DNA from: Planctomycetota bacterium
GTDB lineage: Bacteria; Planctomycetota; Planctomycetia; Pirellulales; Pirellulaceae
Reading direction: 5' to 3'
DNA length: 20,229 nt
NCBI GenBank assembly: GCA_026692885.1
Contig: JAPLNJ010001106.1
Location: forward strand, 1-20,229
Position numbers and translations under genes: made by a program
Notes under the pieces: model-generated
Database searches by the model: none
What the model was told of the DNA's origin: nothing
What the model saw: only the letters and a program-made list of their open reading frames with translations
In this document: piece by piece, positions 7,793 to 15,856 of the stretch
Numbering within the stretch: position 1 is the stretch's first letter
How the letters are laid out: each line of letters opens with the position of its first letter

Positions 7793-8995
7793 CTATTTCG
7801 AGGTGGAGTTCAAGAGGGCAGTTACTTGAGGGATGATCTGCGCGGCGAAGATCGCATGCCCCCGGTCATTGGGATGCAAGCCACCCATCAAACCATTTTT
7901 CGCCGCCAGGGTCTTCGCCACTGCCGGCCCCAGGTCGATGATGACGACCTTGCTGTCCGCCGGATGATTCGTCTTATGGATCGCGACCGCTTCCTTCAAT
8001 TCCTTGGCGTAATACTGGCCAAACGGGATGATCAGGATGATCTGGGCATCGGGCGCACTCTTGCGCAGCGCCGCCAGACTCTGGATGATGCTGGCGAAAG
8101 TGTCACTCGGGTTGGATCTGTGCAACGAGTCGTTTGTCCCGTAATTGATCATGATCAGCGACGGTTCCTGGCCGGTTTGGCCATAAGCGCTGATCTGCCC
8201 GCGGGAATCGAGCAGGGAATGGCGGTTCCCGTCGATCTTGTTCCAGCGGCTCACCGCATCCTCATATTGCCCGCCCCTGCCGTTGCTGGAATTCGTGATG
8301 ACATAATAACCAGGAACGTCACCCGGAGGATTGTCGCCCTTGTTGATCCAACCACTCCAGCCACAGGCGTTGACGCAGTACTCGTATCCCTGCGTCTGAA
8401 TCGCCTGTCCCACCAGATGGGAGTAGGCCGACAGCTCAGTAGCTCCAGACCCCTCGGTGATGCTGTCGCCGATGATCAACGCCCATTTTGATTCCGGTGT
8501 GACAGGGAGCGGCTTGCTCGCGGCATCGACTTGAAGGCCGGTGACCCGGAGCACGTTCAATCCGCTTATTCCCTCGCTGCCCCAGCGCTCCTTCTGCTCC
8601 GACCAATGCAGGTAGACCCTTAACTCGTGTCTTCCAGCGCCCGCGATATCCCCGATGACGACTTCGTTCGTGCAGGGGATTTTGGACTTCCAGACCCCAT
8701 CGATGTTGTACGCCAGAAGCGGCGGTTGGAATTTGGGGGAATAGCTGGACGTGTCCAAGATGATGTTCGCCTGAGGTGTGTCGCGCTTGGTTTCCCACGC
8801 GACCCTGAAATACGCGTATGGGTTCCAGGTTTGGCGAAAACCTTTTCCGGCACGCCCCTCATCACCGGTCCAATTGCCCGGCGAGAAGACAAACGCCGGC
8901 GAGTCGACGGGGATCGTGATCGTGTCGGCGGCGTTCAGCGCGGCCAGCGATACCAACAGCAGGGCAATGCAGGTTAGCAGTAGAATGTGTTTCAT
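7793..8995 (-). CDS. Secreted SGNH/GDSL hydrolase (carbohydrate esterase-like)
   Basis: A 400-aa exported esterase, the one gene of this block that looks complete. The signal peptide MKHILLLTCIALLLVSLAALNA begins at ATG 8995, preferred over an in-frame ATG at 9025 that would add ten residues before it. Residues about 25-155 form a beta-rich N-terminal domain; the SGNH fold follows with IIGDSITEG (nucleophile Ser), a NACGWSG block, NYGTNDS (block III, Gly-Thr-Asn-Asp) and GGLHPNDRGH with the Asp/His pair. Such enzymes remove acyl groups from polysaccharides in the periplasm or outside the cell. It is followed by a REP-like stem-loop and preceded by the acetylesterase fusion gene on the same strand, which suggests an operon for breakdown of acetylated glycans. 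Substrate cannot be assigned. Confidence 0.88.
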   Translation of the reverse strand: MKHILLLTCIALLLVSLAALNAADTITIPVDSPAFVFSPGNWTGDEGRAGKGFRQTWNPYAYFRVAWETKRDTPQANIILDTSSYSPKFQPPLLAYNIDGVWKSKIPCTNEVVIGDIAGAGRHELRVYLHWSEQKERWGSEGISGLNVLRVTGLQVDAASKPLPVTPESKWALIIGDSITEGSGATELSAYSHLVGQAIQTQGYEYCVNACGWSGWINKGDNPPGDVPGYYVITNSSNGRGGQYEDAVSRWNKIDGNRHSLLDSRGQISAYGQTGQEPSLIMINYGTNDSLHRSNPSDTFASIIQSLAALRKSAPDAQIILIIPFGQYYAKELKEAVAIHKTNHPADSKVVIIDLGPAVAKTLAAKNGLMGGLHPNDRGHAIFAAQIIPQVTALLNSTSK

Positions 8996-9049
8996 GGCGG
9001 TGTCAGTGATTGGTTGTAGTGGCATTCAGAAGCTGCACGATGGTTCCTC

Positions 9050-10594
9050 CTACGGCCACTCGTCGGTGCGGAACGGCGCTGCGGGCAGGCCGGCTTTGTT
9101 GAAGAGGTTGCAGCCGAAGGGGACGTTCACCCAAGCGTAGCGGGCCGCCACCGGCTTGGCTATCCCTGGGCTACTTATGACGATCATGTCGCCCTCAATC
9201 CTGGCCTCGGCTGGGACAAACTTCTTGTCTTCCCCCGCGATGGTGAAGTGCTTGAGCGGTCCGCCATCGTTGACCACCAACCCGTCGCCCGTGTGCGTAA
9301 ACTTAATTCGGATGCTGGCGCCATCGACGGTAGCGGATTGAAACAATGGCCCCGATGATTCGCCGCTGCGACCGTAGGTCGACACCAGCGCGAGCCGCGC
9401 GAGCCGCTGGCCGATGGGTTCTTTAATCGGCCCGTGCACGTCCTTGTCGCCGACGTCGATGGCGATGGCCATGCCGGTGTTGGGCAGTGTCAAGGCACGG
9501 GCCTGCGCCTCCCGAATGAGCGGCGAACCGTTCGGCAATTGAACGAAGTAGAACGGGAAATCGCCCAATCCCCAATGCACCCGCCAGTCGGTAATCATCA
9601 CCTGGAAGATCTTGTCGTAGGACACCGGCACGCCTGCCCCGCTTTCGCCTTGAAACCAGATGGCACCCTTGATGGCATACGGAATCAGCGGGGCGATCAT
9701 GCTTTGGAACAGGATGGAAGGCGTCTTGCTGCCGACGTTCCGTTGGCTGAGTTCCGTCTCGACTTGTGCTTTAGCCTCCGGCAGGCTGTCCAGGGCGTCC
9801 TTGCTCGTCCACGTCGCTACTCCTGTGCCGCCCCAGGAACTGTGCAGCAGGCCGATGGGCACCTTCAGTTCCTGGTGCAGCTTCCGCCCGAAGAAATAGC
9901 CGACGGCCGTGAAGTCCTTCACCGTCTCCGGCGAACAGACAACCCAACTCCCGGTCACATCCGGGAGCGGTTCCTTGGCGGCCTTGTGCGCGACACCGAA
10001 ATGTCGGATGTGCGGAAAGTCAGCCGCGGCCACTTCCTGTTCCCAGTTCAACAGCGGCGGCTGGGGCGGACGCGGGCCGAGTTGGCGTTCCATGTTCGAC
10101 TGACCACCACAAACCCACACGTCACCGACCAGCACATCCTTCATCACCAGGCTGTTCACCTTCAACGGACGCGGCTCGGTGCTGGCAGCCAGTGGATCGA
10201 GCTTCACCAGCCACCTGCCGGCAGGATCGGCCTTAGCCGTCTTTTTCTGGCCGGCAAATTCGACGGTGACAGCATCGCCCGGCCCGGCCCAGCCCCAGAT
10301 TGGTATCGGAGCGTCACGCTGAAGAATGGCATGGTCACTAAAAACAGATGCCAGCTTCGGTTCCGCCGCGTGCAGGACGGCCAGCGGAGCCAGCAGCAGG
10401 ACAGTGGTGATGGCGATGCGGATGCCCAAGTCCAGTGCCCGCCGCACCGTGGCTTCGAGATTGGCCTGCTTGTCGGCTGGGATTCCGTCGAGTGGCATAT
10501 CCTGCCACTGGTACTGGTAACGCATCCCGCCGCACGTAAGCACGGGCATCGAAAGTTCGGTTCGGCCAAATCGTCGGTAGAGCATAGCGGTCAT
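9050..10594 (-). CDS. In-frame fusion: aldo/keto reductase N-terminus joined to sialate O-acetylesterase
   Basis: Of 514 residues, the first 58 are the start of an aldo/keto reductase (LYRRFGRTELSMPVLTCGG, ATVRRALDLGI), lacking everything from the expected His/Asp-Thr-Ala block on. The frame then runs without interruption into a typical signal peptide (RIAITTVLLLAPLAVLHA, 59-76) and a nearly full SASA-family esterase: GQSNM with nucleophile Ser166 (164-168), WFQGES (313-318), and DVGDKDVHG with the likely catalytic His387. The enzyme would remove O-acetyl groups from sialic acid or other sugars. With the reductase piece in front, the signal peptide is internal and the protein may stay in the cytoplasm or be membrane-anchored, unless translation starts inside. 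Twenty-one bases separate it from the upstream gene on the same strand. The fusion is read directly; whether it is a working gene or a deletion relic is open. Confidence 0.85.
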   Translation of the reverse strand: MTAMLYRRFGRTELSMPVLTCGGMRYQYQWQDMPLDGIPADKQANLEATVRRALDLGIRIAITTVLLLAPLAVLHAAEPKLASVFSDHAILQRDAPIPIWGWAGPGDAVTVEFAGQKKTAKADPAGRWLVKLDPLAASTEPRPLKVNSLVMKDVLVGDVWVCGGQSNMERQLGPRPPQPPLLNWEQEVAAADFPHIRHFGVAHKAAKEPLPDVTGSWVVCSPETVKDFTAVGYFFGRKLHQELKVPIGLLHSSWGGTGVATWTSKDALDSLPEAKAQVETELSQRNVGSKTPSILFQSMIAPLIPYAIKGAIWFQGESGAGVPVSYDKIFQVMITDWRVHWGLGDFPFYFVQLPNGSPLIREAQARALTLPNTGMAIAIDVGDKDVHGPIKEPIGQRLARLALVSTYGRSGESSGPLFQSATVDGASIRIKFTHTGDGLVVNDGGPLKHFTIAGEDKKFVPAEARIEGDMIVISSPGIAKPVAARYAWVNVPFGCNLFNKAGLPAAPFRTDEWP

Positions 10595-10615
10595 GTTCCG
10601 TTTCCCTGGTTACCG

Positions 10616-11353
10616 TCACCAATTCACCTGCGCAGCATCGGCGACGTATTTCGCCCGGGCCGATTCGGGGAGAAATCGGTCCTGAATGAGCCGATCGACA
10701 ACCTCGGCCATTTTCCGGCGGTAATTATCGGGCGTGCCATAGCGACGGGTCAAGTCGGCAGGTTCCAGCGGTGTGGCCTTGGGGGCCTCGGCGTTGCCGC
10801 CTCTGGGGAAGACTCGCTGCGTGCCGACGAGTTGGTTCTGCACGCTGGCCACGGGCTGGGTCTCGCCCAATACCGCGATGGGGTAGATGCGATCGACCAA
10901 CTCGTGGGTGAGAATGGTTTGCGGAGCCACGGCATGCTGCTGGATTGTATTCGACCAGACGTAATCCGATGTGTACTCGTACCTCTGGCGATTGGGATTC
11001 ACGCCCGCGAAGGAAGCCCAGTGGTCGCACGTCGGACTTTTGGCCCACGTGGCGTGGCCGCGGGCTTCGAGCCGATGGCCCATCCGTTGCTCTGCATGAC
11101 GCTTGGCCTGGACGAGCAAGTCGGTGAGACCGTCCTGCAAAAATCGGTAGTAATGGGCGCGGAACAAGGCTGTCTGCCGGATCTCTTGTGGCGAAGGACC
11201 GAAGACGTGCATGATGCCCTGGGTGGCACTCAAATCGATCGCGCAGTCTTCTTGGCCGTAGGCAAAATAGATCAGGTACTTGGCAAAATCGGCGTCCCTC
11301 GCTCCGAATCGTTTGGCGAATTGGTCGGCGAATCTCGGACTCACGTAGCGCAC
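10616..11353 (-). CDS. Truncated/chimeric protein with an alpha/beta-hydrolase-domain-like C-terminus
   Basis: The 245-aa frame has a GTG start at 11353 without ribosome binding site, and the frame is open further upstream (HHDHGQFAVRYVSPRF), which suggests a missing 5' part. Residues 1-125 (FADQFAKRFGARDADFAKY..., YRFLQDGLTDLLVQAKRHAE, YEYTSDYVWSNTIQQ) look like the interior of a larger protein. Residues about 190-240 (TPLEPADLTRRYGTPDNYRR, DRLIQDRFLPESA) recall the C-terminus of the alpha/beta hydrolase domain family PF20091, which I know from memory only. A junction between about residues 125 and 185 is suspected but not proven. The gene is followed closely by the reductase-esterase fusion and is back to back with another truncated gene on the plus strand, so an inversion or deletion end probably lies at about 11353-11368. 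Confidence 0.55.
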   Translation of the reverse strand: MRYVSPRFADQFAKRFGARDADFAKYLIYFAYGQEDCAIDLSATQGIMHVFGPSPQEIRQTALFRAHYYRFLQDGLTDLLVQAKRHAEQRMGHRLEARGHATWAKSPTCDHWASFAGVNPNRQRYEYTSDYVWSNTIQQHAVAPQTILTHELVDRIYPIAVLGETQPVASVQNQLVGTQRVFPRGGNAEAPKATPLEPADLTRRYGTPDNYRRKMAEVVDRLIQDRFLPESARAKYVADAAQVNW

Positions 11354-11367
11354 AGCGAACTGCCCGT

Positions 11368-12357
11368 GGTCGTGATGGCGGTTACCGCTACCTCGACATC
11401 ACGCCCCGCGCTCACGATCCGGGCGTACTGTTGGTAGAAGGTTCGCTTACCTTCGAGCGGGACATGAAGCTGGAGTTCCTCAACGTCTTCAGCATCTTTC
11501 ACTCCAGTCAACCCGGCGAAGGAGATCACTATGCCATGGTGACCCCGGAGACGAATGTGGCCGGGATGGTCGCGGGCGAGCCGTTCAACGCTACAGGAAA
11601 GATGGTCTCGGGCAGCTACGGCTGCGTTTTCCCGTCGTTGTGGGGTTCTGCCGGGCTGATGGCGCTCGACGATGGCTACGTGATGAATCTCTACGCTAAG
11701 GCTCCCAGCGTGCATCTGGGCGTGCAACGGGCCGACATGCCGCGTTAGGTCAAGGCAGGAGAGACCTTGCGTTATCGTTACGTTCTCATGCACGGCCGAA
11801 CCGGAGAGCGTCCGAATACGGCCGATTGGGAGCGATTCGCCCGGGCGATGGGCCTTCGGGGCCAGCCCGCCTACGAATTGAAGGACGTCAAGGCGGGTCA
11901 GGTAAAGGGCCAGCGATTCCTATTGGAGCTGGCTCCGGCTGAAAGTGCCTTCGTGGGAACGGTGACGGGCGCCGATCTGCCGATCCGCTTGCCGGTTCGT
12001 GTGGCCGAGATGAACCCCAACTGGACGTTCGGCTGGTTTGATTTGGAGCGCAAGGAGTGGCATCCTAGCGCGATCGACCGCGACATCCGGCAGGGCTATT
12101 TCACGCTCGACGCACGGCGCGGGAACCACCGCCTGTTTGCGGGACATCCCGTGCTGGCCGACAACGACGACGTGCGGATCGCGGTCTTTTCGGATGGCAA
12201 GTCCGAGGTTTGCGCGACGCTGAACAACGCGGGCGACGGACCGCTCACGCTCACGGTCCGCCTAAACCCGACGCTGGGTGTCAGCGCGCCGGTGCTACTC
12301 GACTTGGCCCCTGGCCAACTCAAGGAAGTGAAGTTCGCCTGGGGACAGAAGCCGTAA
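11368..12357 (+). pseudogene. 5'-truncated secreted-type protein with internal TAG
   Basis: One frame, beginning without a start codon near 11368 (GRDGGYRYLDITPRAHDPG), reads through 125 codons to a TAG at 11746-11748 and continues in the same frame to TAA 12357. Both sides look coding and join smoothly (SVHLGVQRADMPR-stop-VKAGETLRYRYVLMHG). The C-terminal part is beta-rich (DDVRIAVFSDGKSEVCATL, LTLTVRLNP, LKEVKFAWGQKP), like a glycosidase accessory domain. I recognise no family. Possible restart sites are TTG 11431, and TTG 11767 for the second half, but neither has a strong ribosome binding site. It is probably a decayed exported protein, with the 5' end lost at the same place where the minus-strand gene 10616-11353 starts. 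Confidence 0.65.
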
Positions 12358-12373
12358 GGGAAGGAATCTCGTG

Positions 12374-12583
12374 ATGAACACCATGATCGCACTTTGGCTC
12401 TCCATCGTTCCCTGGTCAGTGGCTCCGGGGTCCAGTGGAGCCACTCCGGTACGCCTCGCCCCGTTCGAGCAAGTTGCCAGCGGAGCCTGGCAAGTCCGAT
12501 GCTGGGCAGATCGGCCGTTTGTCTTCCTGAGTTACGGCGACTGGGGCAAGCCCCGAGGCCCCGCAGGCTGGGCACTCGGCTAG
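12374..12583 (+). CDS. Short exported protein start (69 aa), probably truncated
   Basis: ATG 12374 follows the stop of the preceding gene by 16 bases. The product starts with a signal-peptide-like helix (MNTMIALWLSIVPWSVAPGSSGA) and continues into a folded-looking segment (VRLAPFEQVASGAWQVRCWADR, FVFLSYGDWGKP), then ends abruptly in a Gly/Pro-rich stretch. It looks like the N-terminus of a larger secreted protein whose 3' part is gone. No family is recognised. The GTG at 12371 directly before it is an alternative start. Confidence 0.45.
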   Translation: MNTMIALWLSIVPWSVAPGSSGATPVRLAPFEQVASGAWQVRCWADRPFVFLSYGDWGKPRGPAGWALG

Positions 12584-12645
12584 AATGACCAATCGTGGGT
12601 TGCCTACGAGCAGAAGAATTTCATACAGTGCCGAGGGACCAAACC

Positions 12646-12813
12646 GTGAATCGGCTGCTCATGTTTGTCGGAATGGCCGTAGGCGGTTACGTTGGCTGGT
12701 GGGCTGGCGACTGCATGGGTTTCGGGCTGATGGGGTCATTCCTGGTCAGTTCGCTTGGCGGTATGGTCGGAATCTACGTGGCATGGCGGGTGCTGACAAA
12801 CTATCTGGGTTGA
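12646..12813 (+). CDS. Small glycine-rich two-helix membrane protein (55 aa)
   Basis: GTG 12646 is seven bases after GAGGGA (12633-12638). The product MNRLLMFVGMAVGGYVGWWAGD... consists of two hydrophobic helices (about 4-22 and 28-48) with glycine spacing of the glycine-zipper kind and a short polar C-terminus (RVLTNYLG). Similar tiny membrane proteins are frequent in planctomycetes as conserved hypotheticals (recalled). The function is unknown. The open frame extends upstream to 12595, but the leader is polar and lacks a ribosome binding site, so GTG 12646 is preferred. Confidence 0.7.
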   Translation: MNRLLMFVGMAVGGYVGWWAGDCMGFGLMGSFLVSSLGGMVGIYVAWRVLTNYLG

Positions 12814-12886
12814 AGAAGAGCGATGCCCCGAATCCGTGGTGGTGAAGGGGCGAAATGGAAGAGCTACCGGCGCGAAGGAGACTCAC

Positions 12887-15295
12887 TTGAAATCATGGGC
12901 TTGGCTTGCAGGCTGGATTTTTGCCGCATCGATGACGACGCACGCACAGGTTCAGGGTGCGCTGGGACAGTCCGGTGGCGGCGAGGTTAAGAAGTTTACG
13001 TTCGAAAACGACCATGCCTTGGCCGACTGGACGATAACCGGCAAGGTTTTCATCGATGGAGCCAAGCACCGCGAAGGGCATGGCGGATCAATGAAGGTTG
13101 ATCCGGGCGGACAGGCCGTGCTCAGGGTCGCCAAGACGGATGGTGCGGGCAAGGTCGAAATATGGGTCTACGACGACTGCACCAAACCGCAGAACGCCAA
13201 GGCATCCCGCGTCGGCCCACGATGGGGCTTGATCCAGGGCGACGGCAGGGTGCTGGTCGTGGGCGTGCTCTACGCCAACTATCTCGGCGGTGACGAAGGC
13301 TACACCGCCTCGGCCTGCGACAGCAAGAAATGGTTCGACGAACTGGTCTGGCTTGGTACCATACGCGCCCCGGCCGGGTGGCACAAGTGGACCTTCAACT
13401 TCGACCCTACCAGGGGTGTTCAGATTTTCCATAACGACCGCGACCTGCGATTCGACGCGATCAAGGCGGGCCTCAAGGGTTTCAACGGGGTGGCCGTCTG
13501 GGGCGACGCGGGCAAGGGCAACGAGCAAACGATCTGGATCGACGAGGTGCGAGTGTCCGACTTGGGCCCGGTGAAATCGGTGCCTACGGCGCCCAAGAAA
13601 GTCGCCGGGCCGGACCCCTGGGCAAACCCTGCGGGCCAGCAGGTGCCCCTCTACACCAAGGACAAGCCCCCGACCACGCCCAAGCTTTCCGACTTGCCGC
13701 TCAAGCAAAGCGTCTCGCAGTACGGTATTACCTGGACGTTCGCCAAGCCCATGCCTGTGGGACAATTCGTCAATGGCGACTGGTACGTGGTCGGCCAGGC
13801 GACGGTGACGGCCATCGAGCCCAAGCCGCTCTACGGCAAGGAAATCCCCGAAGAACAACTCGACCACCTGGACCTGGAACGCGATGTTGGGGTGCGGGTC
13901 CGCAACGGTTTCATGCTCAACCCGCCCGCGGAGATGAAAGTCGCCTACGACAGCGGCGTGCGGAACTGGTTCGAACCGGGGCTCATCCAGAAGCTGCCCG
14001 TGACCATGCAAGGCGGCGCTGCGCTCGTCTCGACGATCAGTATGCCCAAGAACTTGGTGCTCCACGCCCAATTGCGGAACGAAATCGAGCGTGGCGTGGA
14101 CGACAGCAGTCCGATTCGCACAGCCGCGGTCCTGACTTGCGTGGGTGAACCGCAGCCGCCGGACGCCTTTCGCCCGGCTTTTTGCAACCGCAAGGCTAGG
14201 ATTTACCTTGCCCGCAACCTCAGACGCGAATTGCTGCCGACCGTCGCGGCGACCAAAAGCATTCCCAAGGTCGAGGAGTATTGCCGCTTCACCCAGCGGC
14301 CCTGGGTCGGAACCTGTTTTTTCGGCTTCGAAGAGCCTGTGGAGAACATGCCGCAATACGGTCTGGAGTATGGCCGTGTCGTGGGCATCTCCGCCCTGCT
14401 GTTGTGCACCGACCTGAAGCCCGACCAGAAGGAGCCGCTGTTGGTGAATTACGTGCAGATCGGCATTGACTTAGGCGGCCTAGTTCGCGCTGGCCATCCC
14501 GGCTGGACGGGTTGGGGTGGCCACGGCAGCGGGCGCAAGTTGCCCATCGTCGTGGCCGGAATCCTCTTGGGCGATGAGCAGCTGGCCAACATCAACAAGA
14601 GCTTCTCTAAGGCCAGCTTCGGCGAGGACGAGCAGACCGCGTACGGCGATTGTTGGACGGGGGCCAAGGTGGTCTTCGCCGGGCACTCGGGGATCGACGC
14701 GGCGACTGGCGTAGGCCGCGATCACGGGCGAGGCAACGCCTGGGGACCCTATGAGCACATGCCCCCTGCGGAGTGGCAGGACGGCCAGAACACCAGCGAA
14801 TCCTACCGCCGGTGCTGCACGAGCGTCGGCTGGGTCGCGCAGGTCCTGGCCCTCAGGCTCATGCACGCTGAGCAGGCCTGGGGGCACGACGCCTTCTTCG
14901 CTTATGTCGACCGTTGGATGTACGAGGACGACGCGGCCTTCGTCAAAACGATCAAGGCAGCGACCGGCAGGGACCACGACAAAGAATGGGCGCGACAAGG
15001 TCAGGCGTGGGACGCGTTCGTCAACGAGATGTGGGCCAAACATCGCCCCAAACTGGATGCGCCCACAGACGGCTGGAAGCAGAAGCGGCTGGAAGCAGAA
15101 GCACGACGACAGCTACTACCGCGCCGCCGCCAAAAAGCGGTGGGGTGTGCAGGTTGTGTGCGGTGCGCCGGCAAACATAGTCCGGGTGCTGCTCCAGAAA
15201 ACCGCGGACGAGGGCGACATCGGCCGCGGGCAAGGCAGGCCGCCATCCCGGGAAGTACGGCATCGAGGTCAGTGCCGGACTGGTCCACAAGGTGA
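12887..15295 (+). CDS. Large secreted protein with LamG-like N-domain; C-terminus frameshifted by a 16-bp duplication
   Basis: TTG 12887 lies six bases after AAGGAG (12875-12880) and opens a signal peptide (MKSWAWLAGWIFAASMTTHA). Residues about 35-225 are a jelly-roll, LamG/concanavalin-like domain (KFTFENDHALADWTITGK, ... WIDEVRVSDLGP), then a Pro/Lys-rich linker (PLYTKDKPPTTPKLSDLP) and a large Cys- and Trp-containing domain (270-735; for example GHPGWTGWGGHGSGRKLP). Upstream proteins of this type bind or hydrolyse polysaccharides; no catalytic motif is certain. At 15071-15102 a 16-bp tandem duplication shifts the frame. One copy alone would continue as KQKHDDSYYRAAAKKRWGVQ; the present frame instead reads Arg/Gly/Ala-rich sequence without protein character for about 65 residues. 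The real length is unclear because downstream DNA carries another gene's remains. The core is certainly coding; the present C-terminus is not original. Confidence 0.8.
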   Translation: MKSWAWLAGWIFAASMTTHAQVQGALGQSGGGEVKKFTFENDHALADWTITGKVFIDGAKHREGHGGSMKVDPGGQAVLRVAKTDGAGKVEIWVYDDCTKPQNAKASRVGPRWGLIQGDGRVLVVGVLYANYLGGDEGYTASACDSKKWFDELVWLGTIRAPAGWHKWTFNFDPTRGVQIFHNDRDLRFDAIKAGLKGFNGVAVWGDAGKGNEQTIWIDEVRVSDLGPVKSVPTAPKKVAGPDPWANPAGQQVPLYTKDKPPTTPKLSDLPLKQSVSQYGITWTFAKPMPVGQFVNGDWYVVGQATVTAIEPKPLYGKEIPEEQLDHLDLERDVGVRVRNGFMLNPPAEMKVAYDSGVRNWFEPGLIQKLPVTMQGGAALVSTISMPKNLVLHAQLRNEIERGVDDSSPIRTAAVLTCVGEPQPPDAFRPAFCNRKARIYLARNLRRELLPTVAATKSIPKVEEYCRFTQRPWVGTCFFGFEEPVENMPQYGLEYGRVVGISALLLCTDLKPDQKEPLLVNYVQIGIDLGGLVRAGHPGWTGWGGHGSGRKLPIVVAGILLGDEQLANINKSFSKASFGEDEQTAYGDCWTGAKVVFAGHSGIDAATGVGRDHGRGNAWGPYEHMPPAEWQDGQNTSESYRRCCTSVGWVAQVLALRLMHAEQAWGHDAFFAYVDRWMYEDDAAFVKTIKAATGRDHDKEWARQGQAWDAFVNEMWAKHRPKLDAPTDGWKQKRLEAEARRQLLPRRRQKAVGCAGCVRCAGKHSPGAAPENRGRGRHRPRARQAAIPGSTASRSVPDWSTR
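15071..15102 (+). repeat. 16-bp perfect tandem duplication
   Basis: GGCTGGAAGCAGAAGC occurs at 15071-15086 and again directly at 15087-15102. Sixteen is not a multiple of three, so the second copy moves the reading frame of the secreted protein by one base. The frame that would follow without it (HDDSYYRAAAKKRW) is more protein-like than the one used now. Confidence 0.95.
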
Positions 15296-15414
15296 AAATC
15301 GAAGCCGCGAAGGACACGAGTGGGGTCAGGCGGCAGACGGCGGCGATTGCCGAGCCGCACCCGAAGGCACGCGTGGTGCGGAAAACCACCGCACGACGGC
15401 CACAGAAGAAGTGA
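15181..15414 (+). pseudogene. Basic C-terminal scrap, possibly of a histone-like DNA-binding protein
   Basis: A stopless frame without a start encodes AGKAGRHPGKYGIEVSAGLV (15211-15270), then HKVKIEAAKDT and a basic tail (KARVVRKTTARRPQKK) ending at TGA 15412-15414. The pattern G-I-x-V-S-x-G-L-V-x-K-V followed by a Lys/Arg-rich tail is like small DNA-binding proteins abundant in planctomycetes (recalled, weak). The preceding residues in another frame (NIVRVLLQKTADEGDI) look coding as well, so a further frameshift near 15210 is likely. It overlaps the shifted end of the large secreted protein gene. Confidence 0.35.
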
Positions 15415-15451
15415 CATATCGGCAGCCAGCCTGCTTGGGAGAGCATGACCT

Positions 15452-15856
15452 ATGAACCAGGACGAGGAACACCTCCGGCTGCTGTCGATCTTCCACTATG
15501 TGGTCGGCGGAATGACTGCCCTGTTCGCCTGCATTCCGTGCATCCACTTGGCCCTGGGAATCGGCCTGGTCTGCGGGGCATTTCCGGTTCAGCCGGGCCA
15601 TCAAGGTCCGCCGCCTTTTCTGGGCTGGCTATTCATCGGCATCGCAGCGGTGCTCATTCTTGTTGGTTGGACGCTGGCCATCTCGATATTCTTTGCGGGG
15701 CGATTGCTTGCCCGGCGGTCACGCTACAGGTACTGCTTTGTGGTGGCTGCCATCGAGTGCATCCTGATGCCGCACGGGACCATCCTCGGAGTTCTTACGA
15801 TCATCGTCCTGGCCCGGCCATCGGTCAAAGCCTTGTTCCAACCGGGGGACGCATAG
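15452..15856 (+). CDS. Conserved-type integral membrane protein (134 aa)
   Basis: ATG 15452 follows GGGAG by about ten bases. After a short polar start (MNQDEEHLRLL) there are four hydrophobic segments: about 13-40 (HYVVGGMTALFACIPCIHLALG), 57-79 (LGWLFIGIAAVLILVGWTLAI), 80-93 and 99-125 (CFVVAAIECILMPHGTILGVLTII), with ARRSRYRY between, so the protein is a small multi-pass membrane protein. The pattern E-x-H-L-x-L-L-S-I-F-H-Y at the start and the MPHGTILGVLTIIVL segment are shared by a widespread group of hypothetical membrane proteins in planctomycetes and acidobacteria (recalled). The function is unknown. Confidence 0.8.
   Translation: MNQDEEHLRLLSIFHYVVGGMTALFACIPCIHLALGIGLVCGAFPVQPGHQGPPPFLGWLFIGIAAVLILVGWTLAISIFFAGRLLARRSRYRYCFVVAAIECILMPHGTILGVLTIIVLARPSVKALFQPGDA

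Noticed and set aside
9434..11437. 667-codon open frame on the plus strand
   Set aside because: It lies opposite the acetylesterase fusion and the 10616-11353 gene, which carry clear family motifs, and its own translation has no domain. It is the antisense shadow common in GC-rich coding DNA.
13088..14356. 422-codon open frame on the minus strand
   Set aside because: It is antisense to the large secreted protein and shows the Arg/Gly/Val/His-rich composition of a shadow frame; no start signal.
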